Source: LiPW-15 sp964530925
GTDB taxonomy: Bacteria; Patescibacteriota; Minisyncoccia; UBA6257; 2-01-FULL-56-20
NCBI GenBank assembly: GCA_964530925.1
Contig: CAZHBZ010000005.1
Coordinates: forward strand, 1-62,557
Direction: 5' to 3'
Length of the DNA stretch: 62,557 nucleotides
Shown here: piece by piece, positions 15,583-24,682 of the stretch
Layout of the letters: the number at the start of each line of letters is the position of its first letter
How positions within the stretch are numbered: the stretch's first letter is position 1
The notes under the pieces: generated by a model
What the model was told of the DNA's origin: nothing
What the model saw: the letters and a program-made list of their open reading frames with translations, nothing else
Databases searched by the model: none
Position numbers and translations under genes: made by a program

Positions 15583-16827
15583 ATGATAAACATCGCCAAA
15601 CTTACAACCTATGAACTCGAGAGAAGACTAGATTCTCTCCCGGAAAATCTCGCGAAATTGGCGACCTCAAAAACCACCGAGCAAGCGGTCGAGCTTATTT
15701 GCGCCGATAATAATCTGCGCGATCCAGAGAAGATTCTGGCCGTAAAACAAGTTGTGGCCCTCTCCGTCTTGGGCTTTATTCACATATATGATCTCGCCTC
15801 GGAAATAAATTCCGGAGCGGAGCTTAATAATCCGCCGCTCTCAAAAGACATCGCCTCCTCCATCGAAGCCAAGATATTCGCGCAATTTAAAGACGAGGTG
15901 GAAAAAAATTATAACCCCACCCCTGAAGAGAATGAGCTCGAATCTATTGTCGAAGACTTGGGAGATTTTGACATCGGAGAATATGAAAATAGCCGTCCCG
16001 CGCCGACAGTCGCTTCGCCGGAAGCCGGAACCGAGCCTGCTCCAAAACCGATAGACTCTCTCTCCGCTGCCTCCCCCTCAAAAACGGACGCCCCTCCCGT
16101 CGCTGGCCCCGGACCCGCAACGCCTGCTCCAAAAGTGAATCCTTTCTCTTTCCTTGGAAATACTCCTGTCGCCCCCTCACCGACGCCAAAAACGACAGAG
16201 CCAGTCAAGCCTGAGCCAATGTCGCCGCCACAAGCTCCGACGCCGTCAAAACCAACTGCTGGCCCATTCGTGATTCACGCGGAGAATAAAGAACCGCAGA
16301 TAGTCCAGGCCCCAAAATTCAAACTGGAGACTTCCGGAACTCCTCTTTCGGCATTCGGCTTAGCAGGAAAGACCGCCTCGGCGCCGAGAATTCCAAAACC
16401 GGCGCAATTAGAAATCGGTCGGGAAGAAAAACTTAAGCCCACAGAAAAGATTTCTAAGTTCGAATCTTCGCCAAAAGCCATTCATTACAGTAGCCTATCA
16501 AACCCCATCACGCCGGAAGGCGCTCCGAAATCCGGCGCCCCCCAACAACAAAAGTCTTTTGGGAACATTGCCCCGATGCCTGCCTCGCCGGTAGGCGGGC
16601 CTGCCGCGCCGGCAGCTAAGCCGGTCCCTGCTGTTCCGAGCAAGCCTTTTCCGCCGAAAGCTCCGCCCGCCACAAACCCAGCCTCGCCAACACCTGTCCA
16701 AACAAAAAATCCGCTCGCCCCGCCCCAAACAACACCTCCTTCTTTTGGCGGATTGGTCAAAAATATGATCTCTCCGGAAAAAAGTAGGCCCGGAGAAACA
16801 CCGTCGCCGCCTGCTCCGGCGCGTTAA
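15583..16827 (+). CDS. Proline/alanine-rich protein of the VirB-like cluster
   Basis: 414 residues. The first 110 residues are a helical folded domain (INIAKLTTYELERRLDSLPE). The remainder is low-complexity and rich in Pro, Ala, Ser and Lys (PAPTVASPEAG, APTPSKPTAG, PPKAPPATNPASPTP), so it is probably disordered. There is no membrane segment. It may be a cytoplasmic or linker component of the secretion-like apparatus, but no known family is recognised. It starts ten bases after the VirB6-like gene and is followed by a weak terminator and a new promoter. Confidence 0.6.
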   Translation: MINIAKLTTYELERRLDSLPENLAKLATSKTTEQAVELICADNNLRDPEKILAVKQVVALSVLGFIHIYDLASEINSGAELNNPPLSKDIASSIEAKIFAQFKDEVEKNYNPTPEENELESIVEDLGDFDIGEYENSRPAPTVASPEAGTEPAPKPIDSLSAASPSKTDAPPVAGPGPATPAPKVNPFSFLGNTPVAPSPTPKTTEPVKPEPMSPPQAPTPSKPTAGPFVIHAENKEPQIVQAPKFKLETSGTPLSAFGLAGKTASAPRIPKPAQLEIGREEKLKPTEKISKFESSPKAIHYSSLSNPITPEGAPKSGAPQQQKSFGNIAPMPASPVGGPAAPAAKPVPAVPSKPFPPKAPPATNPASPTPVQTKNPLAPPQTTPPSFGGLVKNMISPEKSRPGETPSPPAPAR

Positions 16828-16870
16828 ACAAGCCCTTATTTTCGGTCCGAATTCCGAATCCGGAAGGCCG

Positions 16871-16894
16871 CGGCAAAAGCGGTTTTTGATTTAC
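16871..16894 (+). terminator. Weak terminator within the VirB-like cluster
   Basis: CCGC, a seven-base loop and GCGG are followed by TTTTTG. It separates the first three genes of the cluster from PrgI onward; a new -10 element (TACAAT, 16929-16934) follows. Confidence 0.4.
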
Positions 16895-16941
16895 GGGTTG
16901 CGGGCGTGTCGAAGTCTGAAACTTAAGCTACAATTAAATAA

Positions 16942-17448
16942 ATGCAATTTCAGGTACCTCAATTCATTGAAACAGAGGACAAGATAATCGGGCCTCTGAC
17001 GCTCAAGCAGTTTTTTTATCTTGCTGGAGGAACCGGTCTTGTTTTGGCCCTATACTTCGCTCTCGAACTCTGGCTTTGGATAGTTATTTCTATGCTTGTA
17101 ATAGTTATCGCTGTCGGATTCGCGTTCATATCTATAAATGGGAAGCCTCTACCCAAGATTCTCTTAGCTATTTTTAATTTTTATTGGAACCCGCAGATAT
17201 ATGTGTGGCAGCCGGAACAACCAAACCTCCCCAAAACCGAGGAGAACATCAAGAAGGCTGGGCTCTCCCTCGAGAAAATAGTTGCCGGAATGGCCCTCAA
17301 GAACGCTTGGCGCTACCTCCAAACCGGAAGCAAGGCCGCTGAAGAGCCGAAGGCGGAAGAAACGCAGGTTAAAACAAAAGAAGTATACCAAGTGTTCCAC
17401 GAAATAACCGGAGAGCGAAAGATAGCCAAGAGAGTCGACTACCGCTAA
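16942..17448 (+). CDS. PrgI family membrane protein (VirB3-like)
   Basis: 168 residues. Starts MQFQVPQFIETEDKIIGPLT, the typical PrgI opening, then two closely spaced membrane helices (about 26-65; LALYFALELWLWIVISMLVI) and a cytoplasmic tail. PrgI proteins accompany VirB4/TraC ATPases in Gram-positive and CPR type IV secretion-like systems and play the part of VirB3. The next two genes here encode a VirB4 homologue, which supports this. A -10 TACAAT sits seven bases before the ATG, so the mRNA is probably leaderless. Confidence 0.82.
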   Translation: MQFQVPQFIETEDKIIGPLTLKQFFYLAGGTGLVLALYFALELWLWIVISMLVIVIAVGFAFISINGKPLPKILLAIFNFYWNPQIYVWQPEQPNLPKTEENIKKAGLSLEKIVAGMALKNAWRYLQTGSKAAEEPKAEETQVKTKEVYQVFHEITGERKIAKRVDYR

Positions 17449-17480
17449 ATATGTAAAAATCGGGTATAATTAATAAACAA

Positions 17481-18146
17481 ATGCCTGCAAATTTCGCCAA
17501 CTCTCAAACCTTGGTAGATATCGAACAAATCAGGGACTCAACCCTGATCCTTAAGGACGGCAGCCTCCGCCAAATACTCATGGTAAGCGGAATAAATTTC
17601 GCTCTCAAATCGGAAGATGAGCAGAATGCGATTTCCGGCTCTTACGCCAACTTTTTAAACAGCCTTGATTTTGGCCTCCAAATAATCGTTCACTCCAGGA
17701 AGATAAACATTGAGAAATATCTTGCCGACTTGGATAAAAAAAAGGAGGTGGAGCAATCTCCGCTTTTACAAAACCAAATAGGCGAATACCGGGAATTTAT
17801 CCGTCAATTCGTGGAAGAGAACGCCATAATGTCCAAGTCTTTCCTGGTTGTGGTTCCCTGGCAATCTGCGAGCCTTTCCGTAGCGGCTTCGGGCCTTGGC
17901 GGGATTCTCCCGTTTGGAAAAAAGAAAGTTTCCGAAGAAGAGAAAAAGGCAAAAGAGGCTAATAAAAATGAAGATTTTCAAAAAAACCTCCAGCAGATTA
18001 GCCAGCGGGTAACGCAAGTTGTTGATGGGCTTTCCGCCGTCGGACTCGATGTGGTCCTTTTAAACGACGAACAGCTTACCGAGCTTTTCTATAACTTTTA
18101 TAATCCGGAAACAACAGAAAAGGAGGGGATAAATTTGCAAAAATAA
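17481..18146 (+). CDS. VirB4/TraC N-terminal-domain protein
   Basis: 221 residues, soluble. The pattern VDIEQIRDSTLILKDGSLRQ followed by a long helix (IEKYLADLDKKKEVEQ) is like the N-terminal domain of TraC/VirB4 ATPases. It has no Walker motifs; these lie in the next gene, seven bases downstream. A charged low-complexity loop occurs near 155-165. Thus a usually single protein appears as two chains. The -10 TATAAT (17465-17470) is ten bases before ATG. Confidence 0.72.
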   Translation: MPANFANSQTLVDIEQIRDSTLILKDGSLRQILMVSGINFALKSEDEQNAISGSYANFLNSLDFGLQIIVHSRKINIEKYLADLDKKKEVEQSPLLQNQIGEYREFIRQFVEENAIMSKSFLVVVPWQSASLSVAASGLGGILPFGKKKVSEEEKKAKEANKNEDFQKNLQQISQRVTQVVDGLSAVGLDVVLLNDEQLTELFYNFYNPETTEKEGINLQK

Positions 18147-18153
18147 AACCAAC

Positions 18154-19881
18154 ATGGCAGATAGCTTCGACAATACAAAAAAAATAATTTCTCCGTCTGG
18201 ACTGAAAGTTGAGTCCAACCATATGAAAATCGGGAATAAACTCGCGAAAACGTTTTTTGTTTATTCTTATCCCCGATATCTTTCAACCGGATGGTTCGCC
18301 CCCCTCATCAATCTTCCCCACCTCTTTGATGTTTCTGTATATATAAATCCGCTAGACACCGGCTCTACCCTCAAGAAATTGCGCAAAAAAGCGGCGCAGG
18401 TTGAATCCCAAATAATGGACCAGCAAGAAAAGGGGCTGGTTCGGGATCCTCAACTTGAAACCGCATTTTCCGATGTGGAAAATTTGCGCGATGTTCTCCA
18501 GCAATCCGAAGAAAAGATGTTCTCGGTTGGAGTTTATATAACAATTTACGGGGACAGCGTGGACGAGCTCTCCAAACTTGAAAGCAAAATAACAACGCTT
18601 CTCGAGGCAAAACTCGTCTACATAAAACCGGCCCTCTTTACTCAACTCGAAGGATTCCAAACCATACTTCCTTTGGGCGGGGATAAATTGAATGTGGTCA
18701 CCCCGATGAACTCCGGTCCGGTATCTTCGTTTTTTCCATTCGTCTCCGAAGACTTGACCTCCGACCAGGGAATAATGTATGGCATAAATCGCCATAATAA
18801 TAATTTAGTGATCTTCGATCGCTTCTCGCTCGAAAACGCGAACCAGGTTGTCTTCGCCAAATCCGGTAGCGGTAAAAGCTTCGCCTCCAAGTTGGATATT
18901 ATTCGCTCCCTCATGATGGGCACGGACTGCATCATTGTCGATCCAGAAAAAGAATATCCGAAACTCGCTGAGGCTTTCGGCGGCAGCGTTTTCAACATCT
19001 CCCTCACGTCCCACGAGCACGTTAATCCGTTTGATATTCCGATAATTCCGGAGGGTGAAAATCCCGCCGATGTTCTCCGCTCCCACATCGTGACCCTTGC
19101 CGGACTCATGAAGCTCATGCTTGGGAAATTAACGCCGGCGGAAGATGCCATCTTGGACCGGGCCCTGACCGAAACCTATGCCTCCCGCGAAATAGTTCCT
19201 GGCGAGGATTTTACAGGAAAACCTGCGCCTCTTCTCGAAGACCTGGAAACCATCTTGAGAAACCTGGAGGGCGGAAGAGACATGGCCGAGCGTCTCTATA
19301 AATATACCAAAGGAAGCTTTTCCGGGCTTATAAATCAGCCAACAAACATAGACGTAAATAACCGTCTAATTGTTTTTTCAATCCGCGACCTAGAAGAAGA
19401 ACTCCGCCCAATAGGCATGTATGTAACCCTCAATTTTATTTGGAATCTTATTCGCGCGAAACTTAAGCGGCGCATACTTATTATCGATGAAGCGTGGATA
19501 ATGATGAGAAATGACGACTCCGCATCCTTCATGTTCGGACTTGTAAAACGCGCCAGAAAATACTTCCTTGGCGTCACCACTATCACTCAAGACGTGGAAG
19601 ACTTCTTGCGTTCTCCGTATGGGAGGCCAATAGTAACCAACTCCTCGATCCAACTTCTTTTAAAACAAGCCCCGGCCACTATCGACATCGTCGGGAAGGC
19701 ATTCTCTTTGACCGAGGCGGAAAAAAATCTATTGCTTTCCGCGGAAGTCGGAACCGGATTGTTTTTCGCCGGCAAAAAGCACGTAGCCATACAAATAATT
19801 TCTTCGTATTTCGAAAGCCAAATTATCACAACCAACCCGGCCGAGCTTTTGGAGAAAAAACAGCCGGAGGTCGAGTCCTAG
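18154..19881 (+). CDS. VirB4/TraC-type secretion ATPase
   Basis: 575 residues. Walker A is VFAKSGSGKSFASKLDI (about residues 232-248), Walker B is RRILIIDEAWIMM (about 440-452), and a VirB4-type DPEKEYPKLAEAFGG block follows Walker A. The downstream ITQDVEDFLRSPYGRPIVTN segment is also typical. VirB4 proteins are hexameric ATPases at the inner membrane that power assembly of, or transport through, conjugation-like machines. The N-terminal accessory domain is encoded by the preceding gene. No relaxase or coupling ATPase (VirD4) occurs in the window, so DNA conjugation cannot be concluded. Confidence 0.92.
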   Translation: MADSFDNTKKIISPSGLKVESNHMKIGNKLAKTFFVYSYPRYLSTGWFAPLINLPHLFDVSVYINPLDTGSTLKKLRKKAAQVESQIMDQQEKGLVRDPQLETAFSDVENLRDVLQQSEEKMFSVGVYITIYGDSVDELSKLESKITTLLEAKLVYIKPALFTQLEGFQTILPLGGDKLNVVTPMNSGPVSSFFPFVSEDLTSDQGIMYGINRHNNNLVIFDRFSLENANQVVFAKSGSGKSFASKLDIIRSLMMGTDCIIVDPEKEYPKLAEAFGGSVFNISLTSHEHVNPFDIPIIPEGENPADVLRSHIVTLAGLMKLMLGKLTPAEDAILDRALTETYASREIVPGEDFTGKPAPLLEDLETILRNLEGGRDMAERLYKYTKGSFSGLINQPTNIDVNNRLIVFSIRDLEEELRPIGMYVTLNFIWNLIRAKLKRRILIIDEAWIMMRNDDSASFMFGLVKRARKYFLGVTTITQDVEDFLRSPYGRPIVTNSSIQLLLKQAPATIDIVGKAFSLTEAEKNLLLSAEVGTGLFFAGKKHVAIQIISSYFESQIITTNPAELLEKKQPEVES

Positions 19882-19887
19882 ATAGAA

Positions 19888-20772
19888 ATGAAATCATTGG
19901 AAAAAAAGGAGTTTTCTAACCCCGGCTTTGTAATGGCGGCTATCTTTGTTTTCGTCGGGGATCTTTCTTTTATTTTGGTTTTCGGCATAGCCGTCCCGGC
20001 GGTAGGCCTGGTTTTTTTGGCCGCGTATATCGCCGCGCATTATATTTGCGCGATTATTGCCGCGACAATGTTTTTTAAGAAAATGCACGTTATACCTAAA
20101 TTTATTTTTATCGCCTTCGCCGCAAACCCTCTGCCGACGCTATCCATCGGATTGCTTGTGGCCAATATATTGCAAAATAAATTTGTGGAGAAGCTGGCAA
20201 TACAAGCGACAATTCTGGCGGTTGGGGCCGCGACAGGAGGGACTGGAGCGGCGGTCGGAGAAGCCGCCCTCGCCACCGCGGAAACCGGGGCTAAGGTTGC
20301 CGCGGAGGAAGGAGCCAAGGTTGTAGCTAAAAAAGCCGCGAAAAAAGCGGCGAAAAAAATTGGTGAAAAAGCCTTGGAAGCGGCGGAGTCCAAAATAGAT
20401 GAATACGACGCAGGAATTGACCTAAGGAGGGAAGCGGTCTCCGAAAAAGATTTTGGCATGCCCGAGGAAGCGATGGAGGAGGCTGAAAGAGCCATGTTTG
20501 AGCCAGCGGCAGAAAATAAAAAATTATTCCCGGAACCGGAAACTGAACAACAATTGACGGAAAAAGGGAAATCGCCCACCGAAGAGGGCATAGACAAAGA
20601 ACGTCTAGGCGGCGCCTACGCGGAAGAAGAAGCTGTCCGTCGCACAATGGAAGAGGTAGAGGTAGAGGGGAATGTGGTGAATCTAAAACCTTCGGGAAAC
20701 GGGAGGTCTGCTAGCGGCGACAATATATCCTCAGAGGAAAACTCGCCGGAAAATGAGCGGTTAGCGGCATAA
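19888..20772 (+). CDS. Membrane protein with Ala/Lys-rich helix, VirB-like cluster
   Basis: 294 residues. Three hydrophobic helices occupy residues 12-110 (VMAAIFVFVGDLSFILVFGI, AAYIAAHYICAIIAATMFF, PLPTLSIGLLVANIL). A repetitive Ala/Lys/Glu amphipathic stretch follows (AKKAAKKAAKKIGEKALEAA) and the tail is acidic and hydrophilic. No family recognised. It starts six bases after the VirB4 stop and is likely part of the same transcript. Confidence 0.65.
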   Translation: MKSLEKKEFSNPGFVMAAIFVFVGDLSFILVFGIAVPAVGLVFLAAYIAAHYICAIIAATMFFKKMHVIPKFIFIAFAANPLPTLSIGLLVANILQNKFVEKLAIQATILAVGAATGGTGAAVGEAALATAETGAKVAAEEGAKVVAKKAAKKAAKKIGEKALEAAESKIDEYDAGIDLRREAVSEKDFGMPEEAMEEAERAMFEPAAENKKLFPEPETEQQLTEKGKSPTEEGIDKERLGGAYAEEEAVRRTMEEVEVEGNVVNLKPSGNGRSASGDNISSEENSPENERLAA

Positions 20773-20800
20773 TCGAGCTCGATTTGTTAGAATAATAGTA

Positions 20801-21484
20801 ATGAACCTAAAACGATTTTTGTTTTTTATTTTGGGACTAGCGGCATTCTTGCCTGTCGCGGGGCTCGCTCAAACCGCGGAACCAATCCCGGTCATAAGCT
20901 GGAAGGCTCGCTCTTACGCTCCGGCCGAATTTCAAGGGAAGCCCCTCCCTATTTCAAACACGCCGATACTCGCCTCCCTCGAAGTTTTTGCCGGTGGCAA
21001 AAAAGCGGATATTTCCAATTACAGGATTTACTGGTATTTGAATGATAGGCTGATAGACCGCGGAGTTGGACTGCAGTCGGTTTCGGTAAGAGCGCCCCAA
21101 CTTCTGAATGGTGGGGTCGTGAGTCTTAGGGCGAAAATTGACGACTATCCCGGGTTTCAGATATCCAAAAACATAAACATACCAATAACCACTCCCGGCG
21201 CCGCTATAAAGCGTTCATCCGCCGGCGATAAGTTTTTTTCCAAAACATTGGAATTTGAGGCTGTTCCATATTTTTTTAACGTAACCGACATTCCATCTTT
21301 GTCCTTCTCTTGGAAAGTAAACGGCGAATCCGTCTCGGCCGCCGAAAATCCTCAAAAACTTATTGTCACCATAAACGATGACGCCGCAAGCGGAGCAATG
21401 TTGAACGTTGAGGCCCTAATCTCAAACCCTATGGAATATTTTGAATTTGCTAAGGCCCAAAAGTCCTTAACTTTTTCAAAATAA
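20801..21484 (+). CDS. Exported protein of the VirB-like cluster
   Basis: 227 residues with a clear signal peptide (FLFFILGLAAFLPVAGLAQT, cut near residue 24). The mature part is beta-rich and looks like two Ig-like domains, with YRIYWYLNDRLIDRGVG and LSFSWKVNGESVSAAENPQK showing the same W-x-(L/V)-N pattern. It probably faces the outside of the cell. The -10 TAGAAT (20788-20793) lies seven bases before ATG. The stop overlaps the next start by one base. Confidence 0.65.
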   Translation: MNLKRFLFFILGLAAFLPVAGLAQTAEPIPVISWKARSYAPAEFQGKPLPISNTPILASLEVFAGGKKADISNYRIYWYLNDRLIDRGVGLQSVSVRAPQLLNGGVVSLRAKIDDYPGFQISKNINIPITTPGAAIKRSSAGDKFFSKTLEFEAVPYFFNVTDIPSLSFSWKVNGESVSAAENPQKLIVTINDDAASGAMLNVEALISNPMEYFEFAKAQKSLTFSK

Positions 21485-22218
21485 TGGATTTCCTGGGAAC
21501 AATCGCGTTAGCCGCCGAAATCAGTACCAACCTCCCCGGTCCATATGATGTGGCGGAAACCGGTCCGGTAGGCATTATCGCGAACGCCTACTATATAGCC
21601 CTTGGAATAGGAGGTCTTCTGGCTTTCGGTTCTATCGTCTACGCCGGGATAAGATGGACCACTTCTCAGGGTAATCCCGGGACTATAAGTGATGCTAAGG
21701 ATCAGATAGTCCAGGCTCTCTGGGGCTTGGTGCTTTTAGGGGGCGCCTATGTCATCCTAAATACCATTAATCCCGAGCTTACGGTTTTGAGGCTTCCAAA
21801 CCTTGAGGAGGCGACTCCCTCAAATGGCGCTCCCACTCCGCCCGCGGAGACATGTGGTAATCCTCCGGCCTCTCCAGGAACCTGCCTCGCCGGAAGATCG
21901 TGCCAACAGGATTCGGTAAGCGGAAACTATCATTGTATAGACCTGGATTATGTTTATTGCGGAAGGGCTCTCCCGGATGGCTCTATCTCAAAAAAATGTT
22001 TGTTTGAGGGCGAAGTCTGTGTTGGTTCTGGCCCGGCCAACGACCCCAGCTATAAGTGCGAGTCCCTCTCAAAAAGTTATTACTATTGCGACGCCGGAGA
22101 CGGTTTTATTAACGGGACTTGTAGCGGCAGCCCGGAGACCCTTGAAGCCTGCAAAAAGAGATGTAAAAACTCCGGAGCCGTCTGCGTCGAAAGCTCGGAG
22201 CTTTGCAACCCGAATTAG
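21484..22218 (+). CDS. VirB2/TrbC-like pilin with Cys-rich C-terminal domain
   Basis: 244 residues. Residues 25-100 have the pilin-type architecture of two membrane helices joined by a short polar loop (IIANAYYIALGIGGLLAFGS, then GIRWTTSQGNPG, then ALWGLVLLGGAYVILNTINP). Beyond residue 115 the protein is extracellular and rich in cysteine (CGNPP, CLAGRSCQQD, CGRAL, CSGS, CKKRCKNS), suggesting a disulfide-stabilised domain. Fusing a pilin core with a Cys-rich module is unusual for VirB2. It overlaps the preceding gene (TAATG). Confidence 0.66.
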   Translation: MDFLGTIALAAEISTNLPGPYDVAETGPVGIIANAYYIALGIGGLLAFGSIVYAGIRWTTSQGNPGTISDAKDQIVQALWGLVLLGGAYVILNTINPELTVLRLPNLEEATPSNGAPTPPAETCGNPPASPGTCLAGRSCQQDSVSGNYHCIDLDYVYCGRALPDGSISKKCLFEGEVCVGSGPANDPSYKCESLSKSYYYCDAGDGFINGTCSGSPETLEACKKRCKNSGAVCVESSELCNPN

Positions 22219-22259
22219 GCTGGTTTAATTAAGTCGAACTTATATAATTAAATAAGACA

Positions 22260-23465
22260 ATGAAAAAGGCTCTTATTATCATTCTCGTAATTCTCGCTGT
22301 AGCTGGAGTTGTATACGCCGGATACACATTGAGCTCTAAAAAATCCGGCGTGAACGGAATTCCATCCGGCGGCCTTCCGGAACCAACGCCCATAACTCTT
22401 GGCGAAGAACCATCGGGGGAACAGAACCCGAATGGCTCTGTGGCTGGACCAGTCCCTGTGGGAAACGAGCTTTTTTCCTTTTTTTCCGTAGCCAGCGACA
22501 CCAGCGTCATCGCGACTGGCCTCGACGGAAAAATATTTCAAGTTGCGGCCTCTGGCTCCGCGACCCCGCTTAGCGCGTCTGCCTTAGAAGATTTTGTTTC
22601 TGCCGCTTTTTCTTACGACTCTCAAAAGATTGTTTTAGCTTTTGGCTCGGCAGACAACAGACAGTTTAGCGTATTTGACGTTAAAACCCGTTCTTGGACC
22701 CCGCTCCCCTTGGGAGTAGTTTCCGCCGTTTGGAAACCGCAAAGCCACACCCTGGCTTACGCGGCGGAAAAAAATGGTTTAAAAACAATTTTCTCCTTGG
22801 ATATGGGCTCGCCAAAGGCCAAGCCCGCGCAATTATTTTCGCTTAGAATAGAAGATTTAGTTTTGGAATGGCCGACTACAAACAAAATATCCGTCGCCCA
22901 AAAACCTTCCGGCTTTGTTCCCCAAACTATTTTCCTTTTCGATGTCTCTAAAAAAACTTTTTCTTCTCCGGTTATCGACGCGCCGGGCGCTATGCTCGTT
23001 TGGGATTCCACCGCTTCGCGCGCTTTGGAATTTTTTGGCAATCAAATCGCGAAAGGCGGGACTTTCAGGATTATCAGCGCCGCAGGAGAAACAATTAACA
23101 AATTCCAATTTTTGACCTTGCCGGAAAAATGTATTTTTGTTCCGGAGGTTCTGCCAACATCGACCGTCGCCACCTCCACAAAAACAAAAGCTCCGCTCCC
23201 CGTGGAAGAAAAAAGTATTATTTGCGCTATTCCATCGGAGCAATCAAGTCTTGCGCAGAAAACCATTCCTGATGAATACTATAAGCGGTCTTTCTTCACC
23301 AGCGACAACATCTATAAAATAGATCTCGAGGATGGAGTCGCCTCCCTCCTTTTCGGAGTCGGCAACAAGGAGGTTGACGTTCAAAACATATTCCTCGCCG
23401 GAAACAAACTGTTTTTTTTGAACCGCGCGGATAACAGGATATACTCTCTTTCGCTTTCTAGATAA
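22260..23465 (+). CDS. Exported protein with beta-propeller-like repeats
   Basis: 401 residues. An N-terminal anchor (KALIIILVILAVAGVVYAGY) is followed by a Gly/Pro-rich linker and a domain with recurrent strand-turn patterns (FSYDSQKIVLAFGSADNRQ, VSAVWKPQSHTLAYAAEKNG) reminiscent of TolB/WD40-type propellers. It ends with YKIDLEDGVASLLFGV. Function unknown; it closes the VirB-like block and is followed by hairpins that also end khpB. The -10 TATAAT (22243-22248) is 11 bases before ATG. Confidence 0.62.
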   Translation: MKKALIIILVILAVAGVVYAGYTLSSKKSGVNGIPSGGLPEPTPITLGEEPSGEQNPNGSVAGPVPVGNELFSFFSVASDTSVIATGLDGKIFQVAASGSATPLSASALEDFVSAAFSYDSQKIVLAFGSADNRQFSVFDVKTRSWTPLPLGVVSAVWKPQSHTLAYAAEKNGLKTIFSLDMGSPKAKPAQLFSLRIEDLVLEWPTTNKISVAQKPSGFVPQTIFLFDVSKKTFSSPVIDAPGAMLVWDSTASRALEFFGNQIAKGGTFRIISAAGETINKFQFLTLPEKCIFVPEVLPTSTVATSTKTKAPLPVEEKSIICAIPSEQSSLAQKTIPDEYYKRSFFTSDNIYKIDLEDGVASLLFGVGNKEVDVQNIFLAGNKLFFLNRADNRIYSLSLSR

Positions 23466-23520
23466 AACTCACGCCATCGAACGCCGAACTAGAACCATAA
23501 GGTTCTCGACATACAAAATC

Positions 23521-23545
23521 CGGACACTCCATGGAGTGTCCGGAT
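23521..23545. terminator. Convergent terminator hairpin
   Basis: CGGACACTCCATGGAGTGTCCG is a perfect palindrome between the converging propeller-like gene and khpB, followed by ATTAAATT on the plus strand. A smaller GAACC/GGTTC hairpin precedes it at 23491-23504. Confidence 0.6.
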
Positions 23546-23976
23546 TAAATTATCGGCTTAATAGTTACCGATCTTTCCTTCCCCTGGCCCTGGCTTTCCG
23601 TCCTGATGTCCGGATGGGCCGCGAGCTCCGTATGAACAATGCGCCGTTCGTAAGAATTCATGGCTGGGAGAGTTATTTCCTGCTTGGTTGCCACCACCTT
23701 CCTCGCTGCGGCCCTAGCAAGCTCCGTAATGAGCTTTTCCCTTTCTTTGCGATAGTTATTGATATCTAAATAAATCGGCTCCTTATTGTTCTTCTGCGCG
23801 ATAAGCTGGAATAGGTGATTAAAACTCTCCACCATCCCCGGAAGGTTTTCCTTGACCAAAGCCTCGCCATCATAAAGATGAACACTTCCGTGTTTGTGCT
23901 CTTCGTCTATCTCTAGCTTATAATCGCGGAAGCCCATCGCCTCCACTAGTTTTTTAATCAGTTCTTCCCAGCTCAT
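23545..23976 (-). CDS. khpB: Jag/KhpB-type RNA-binding protein (KH-R3H)
   Basis: 143 residues. The C-terminal R3H motif is clear: NSYERRIVHTELAAHPDIRT followed by ESQGQGKER. A KH-like part precedes it (GEALVKENLPGMVESFNHLF). The N-terminal Jag domain is missing, so this is a compact form. Such proteins bind RNA and influence cell division and envelope synthesis, and the gene is typically next to yidC, as here: the two overlap by 23 bases. Confidence 0.9.
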   Translation of the reverse strand: MSWEELIKKLVEAMGFRDYKLEIDEEHKHGSVHLYDGEALVKENLPGMVESFNHLFQLIAQKNNKEPIYLDINNYRKEREKLITELARAAARKVVATKQEITLPAMNSYERRIVHTELAAHPDIRTESQGQGKERSVTIKPII

Positions 23977-24676
23977 TATCTTTCTTTATATTCCTTTGTA
24001 TTAGTTCCTGTTGGATTATTGAGAATATTGACGCAGTCAGCCAATAAAGCCCGACGGCGGCTGGTAGCTTATAAAAGATAAAGACGGTGAGAGCCGGGGC
24101 AATAAAAGCCATTCTTCTGCTTGCTTTTTCTTGCACCGAAAGCTGTTTTCCGTCTTCAAGCTTTGGGAGCGCGGTTTTAATTTGGAAATACTGCCCAGCA
24201 GCCGCAAGACCCACCATCAGAATACTGGGCAAGGACAAATTAATCAAGCCTAAAAAGGTTGTGTTTAAAACTTCTGGAGCGACAACCATTCCGTATAGCC
24301 TTTCAAAAACCTCCGGCTTCAGTATGTTTAAAAATATCTGATAGAGAGCAATAAGTATGGGCAGCTGCAAGAGAATGAACAAAAAACCGGAGAATGGGTT
24401 GGTTTTGTTTTCTTTATAAAGCGCGAGCAACGCTTCCGTTTGTTTCGCCTTATCGTCTTTGTGTCGTTTTTGAAGCTCAGCCACTTTTGGCTGCATTCTT
24501 TGCATAACTATTTGATAACGGGCGCTTTTTTGGAAAATAGGAAAAAGCAAGAGGCGGATAAGCACCGTAAGAAATATTATCGCGAGCCCCAAGTCGTTAA
24601 AAGCAACGGTCTTGTAAAGAAAAACGAGAAGGTTCAAGAGGGGATCATAAAAAATTGTGTGGTAGAGAAATGTCAT
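23954..24676 (-). CDS. yidC: YidC/Oxa1 membrane protein insertase
   Basis: 240 residues, the short form without the large periplasmic domain of E. coli. Around five membrane helices; the conserved block FPIFQKSARYQIVMQRMQPK followed by VAELQKRHKDDKAKQTEALL is the cytoplasmic hairpin, and NPFSGFLFILLQLPILIALY is typical. YidC inserts and folds membrane proteins with or without SecYEG. It sits in the order rpmH-rnpA-yidC-khpB, the standard arrangement near the origin. Confidence 0.95.
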   Translation of the reverse strand: MTFLYHTIFYDPLLNLLVFLYKTVAFNDLGLAIIFLTVLIRLLLFPIFQKSARYQIVMQRMQPKVAELQKRHKDDKAKQTEALLALYKENKTNPFSGFLFILLQLPILIALYQIFLNILKPEVFERLYGMVVAPEVLNTTFLGLINLSLPSILMVGLAAAGQYFQIKTALPKLEDGKQLSVQEKASRRMAFIAPALTVFIFYKLPAAVGLYWLTASIFSIIQQELIQRNIKKDNELGRTD

Positions 24677-24682
24677 TTTTAT

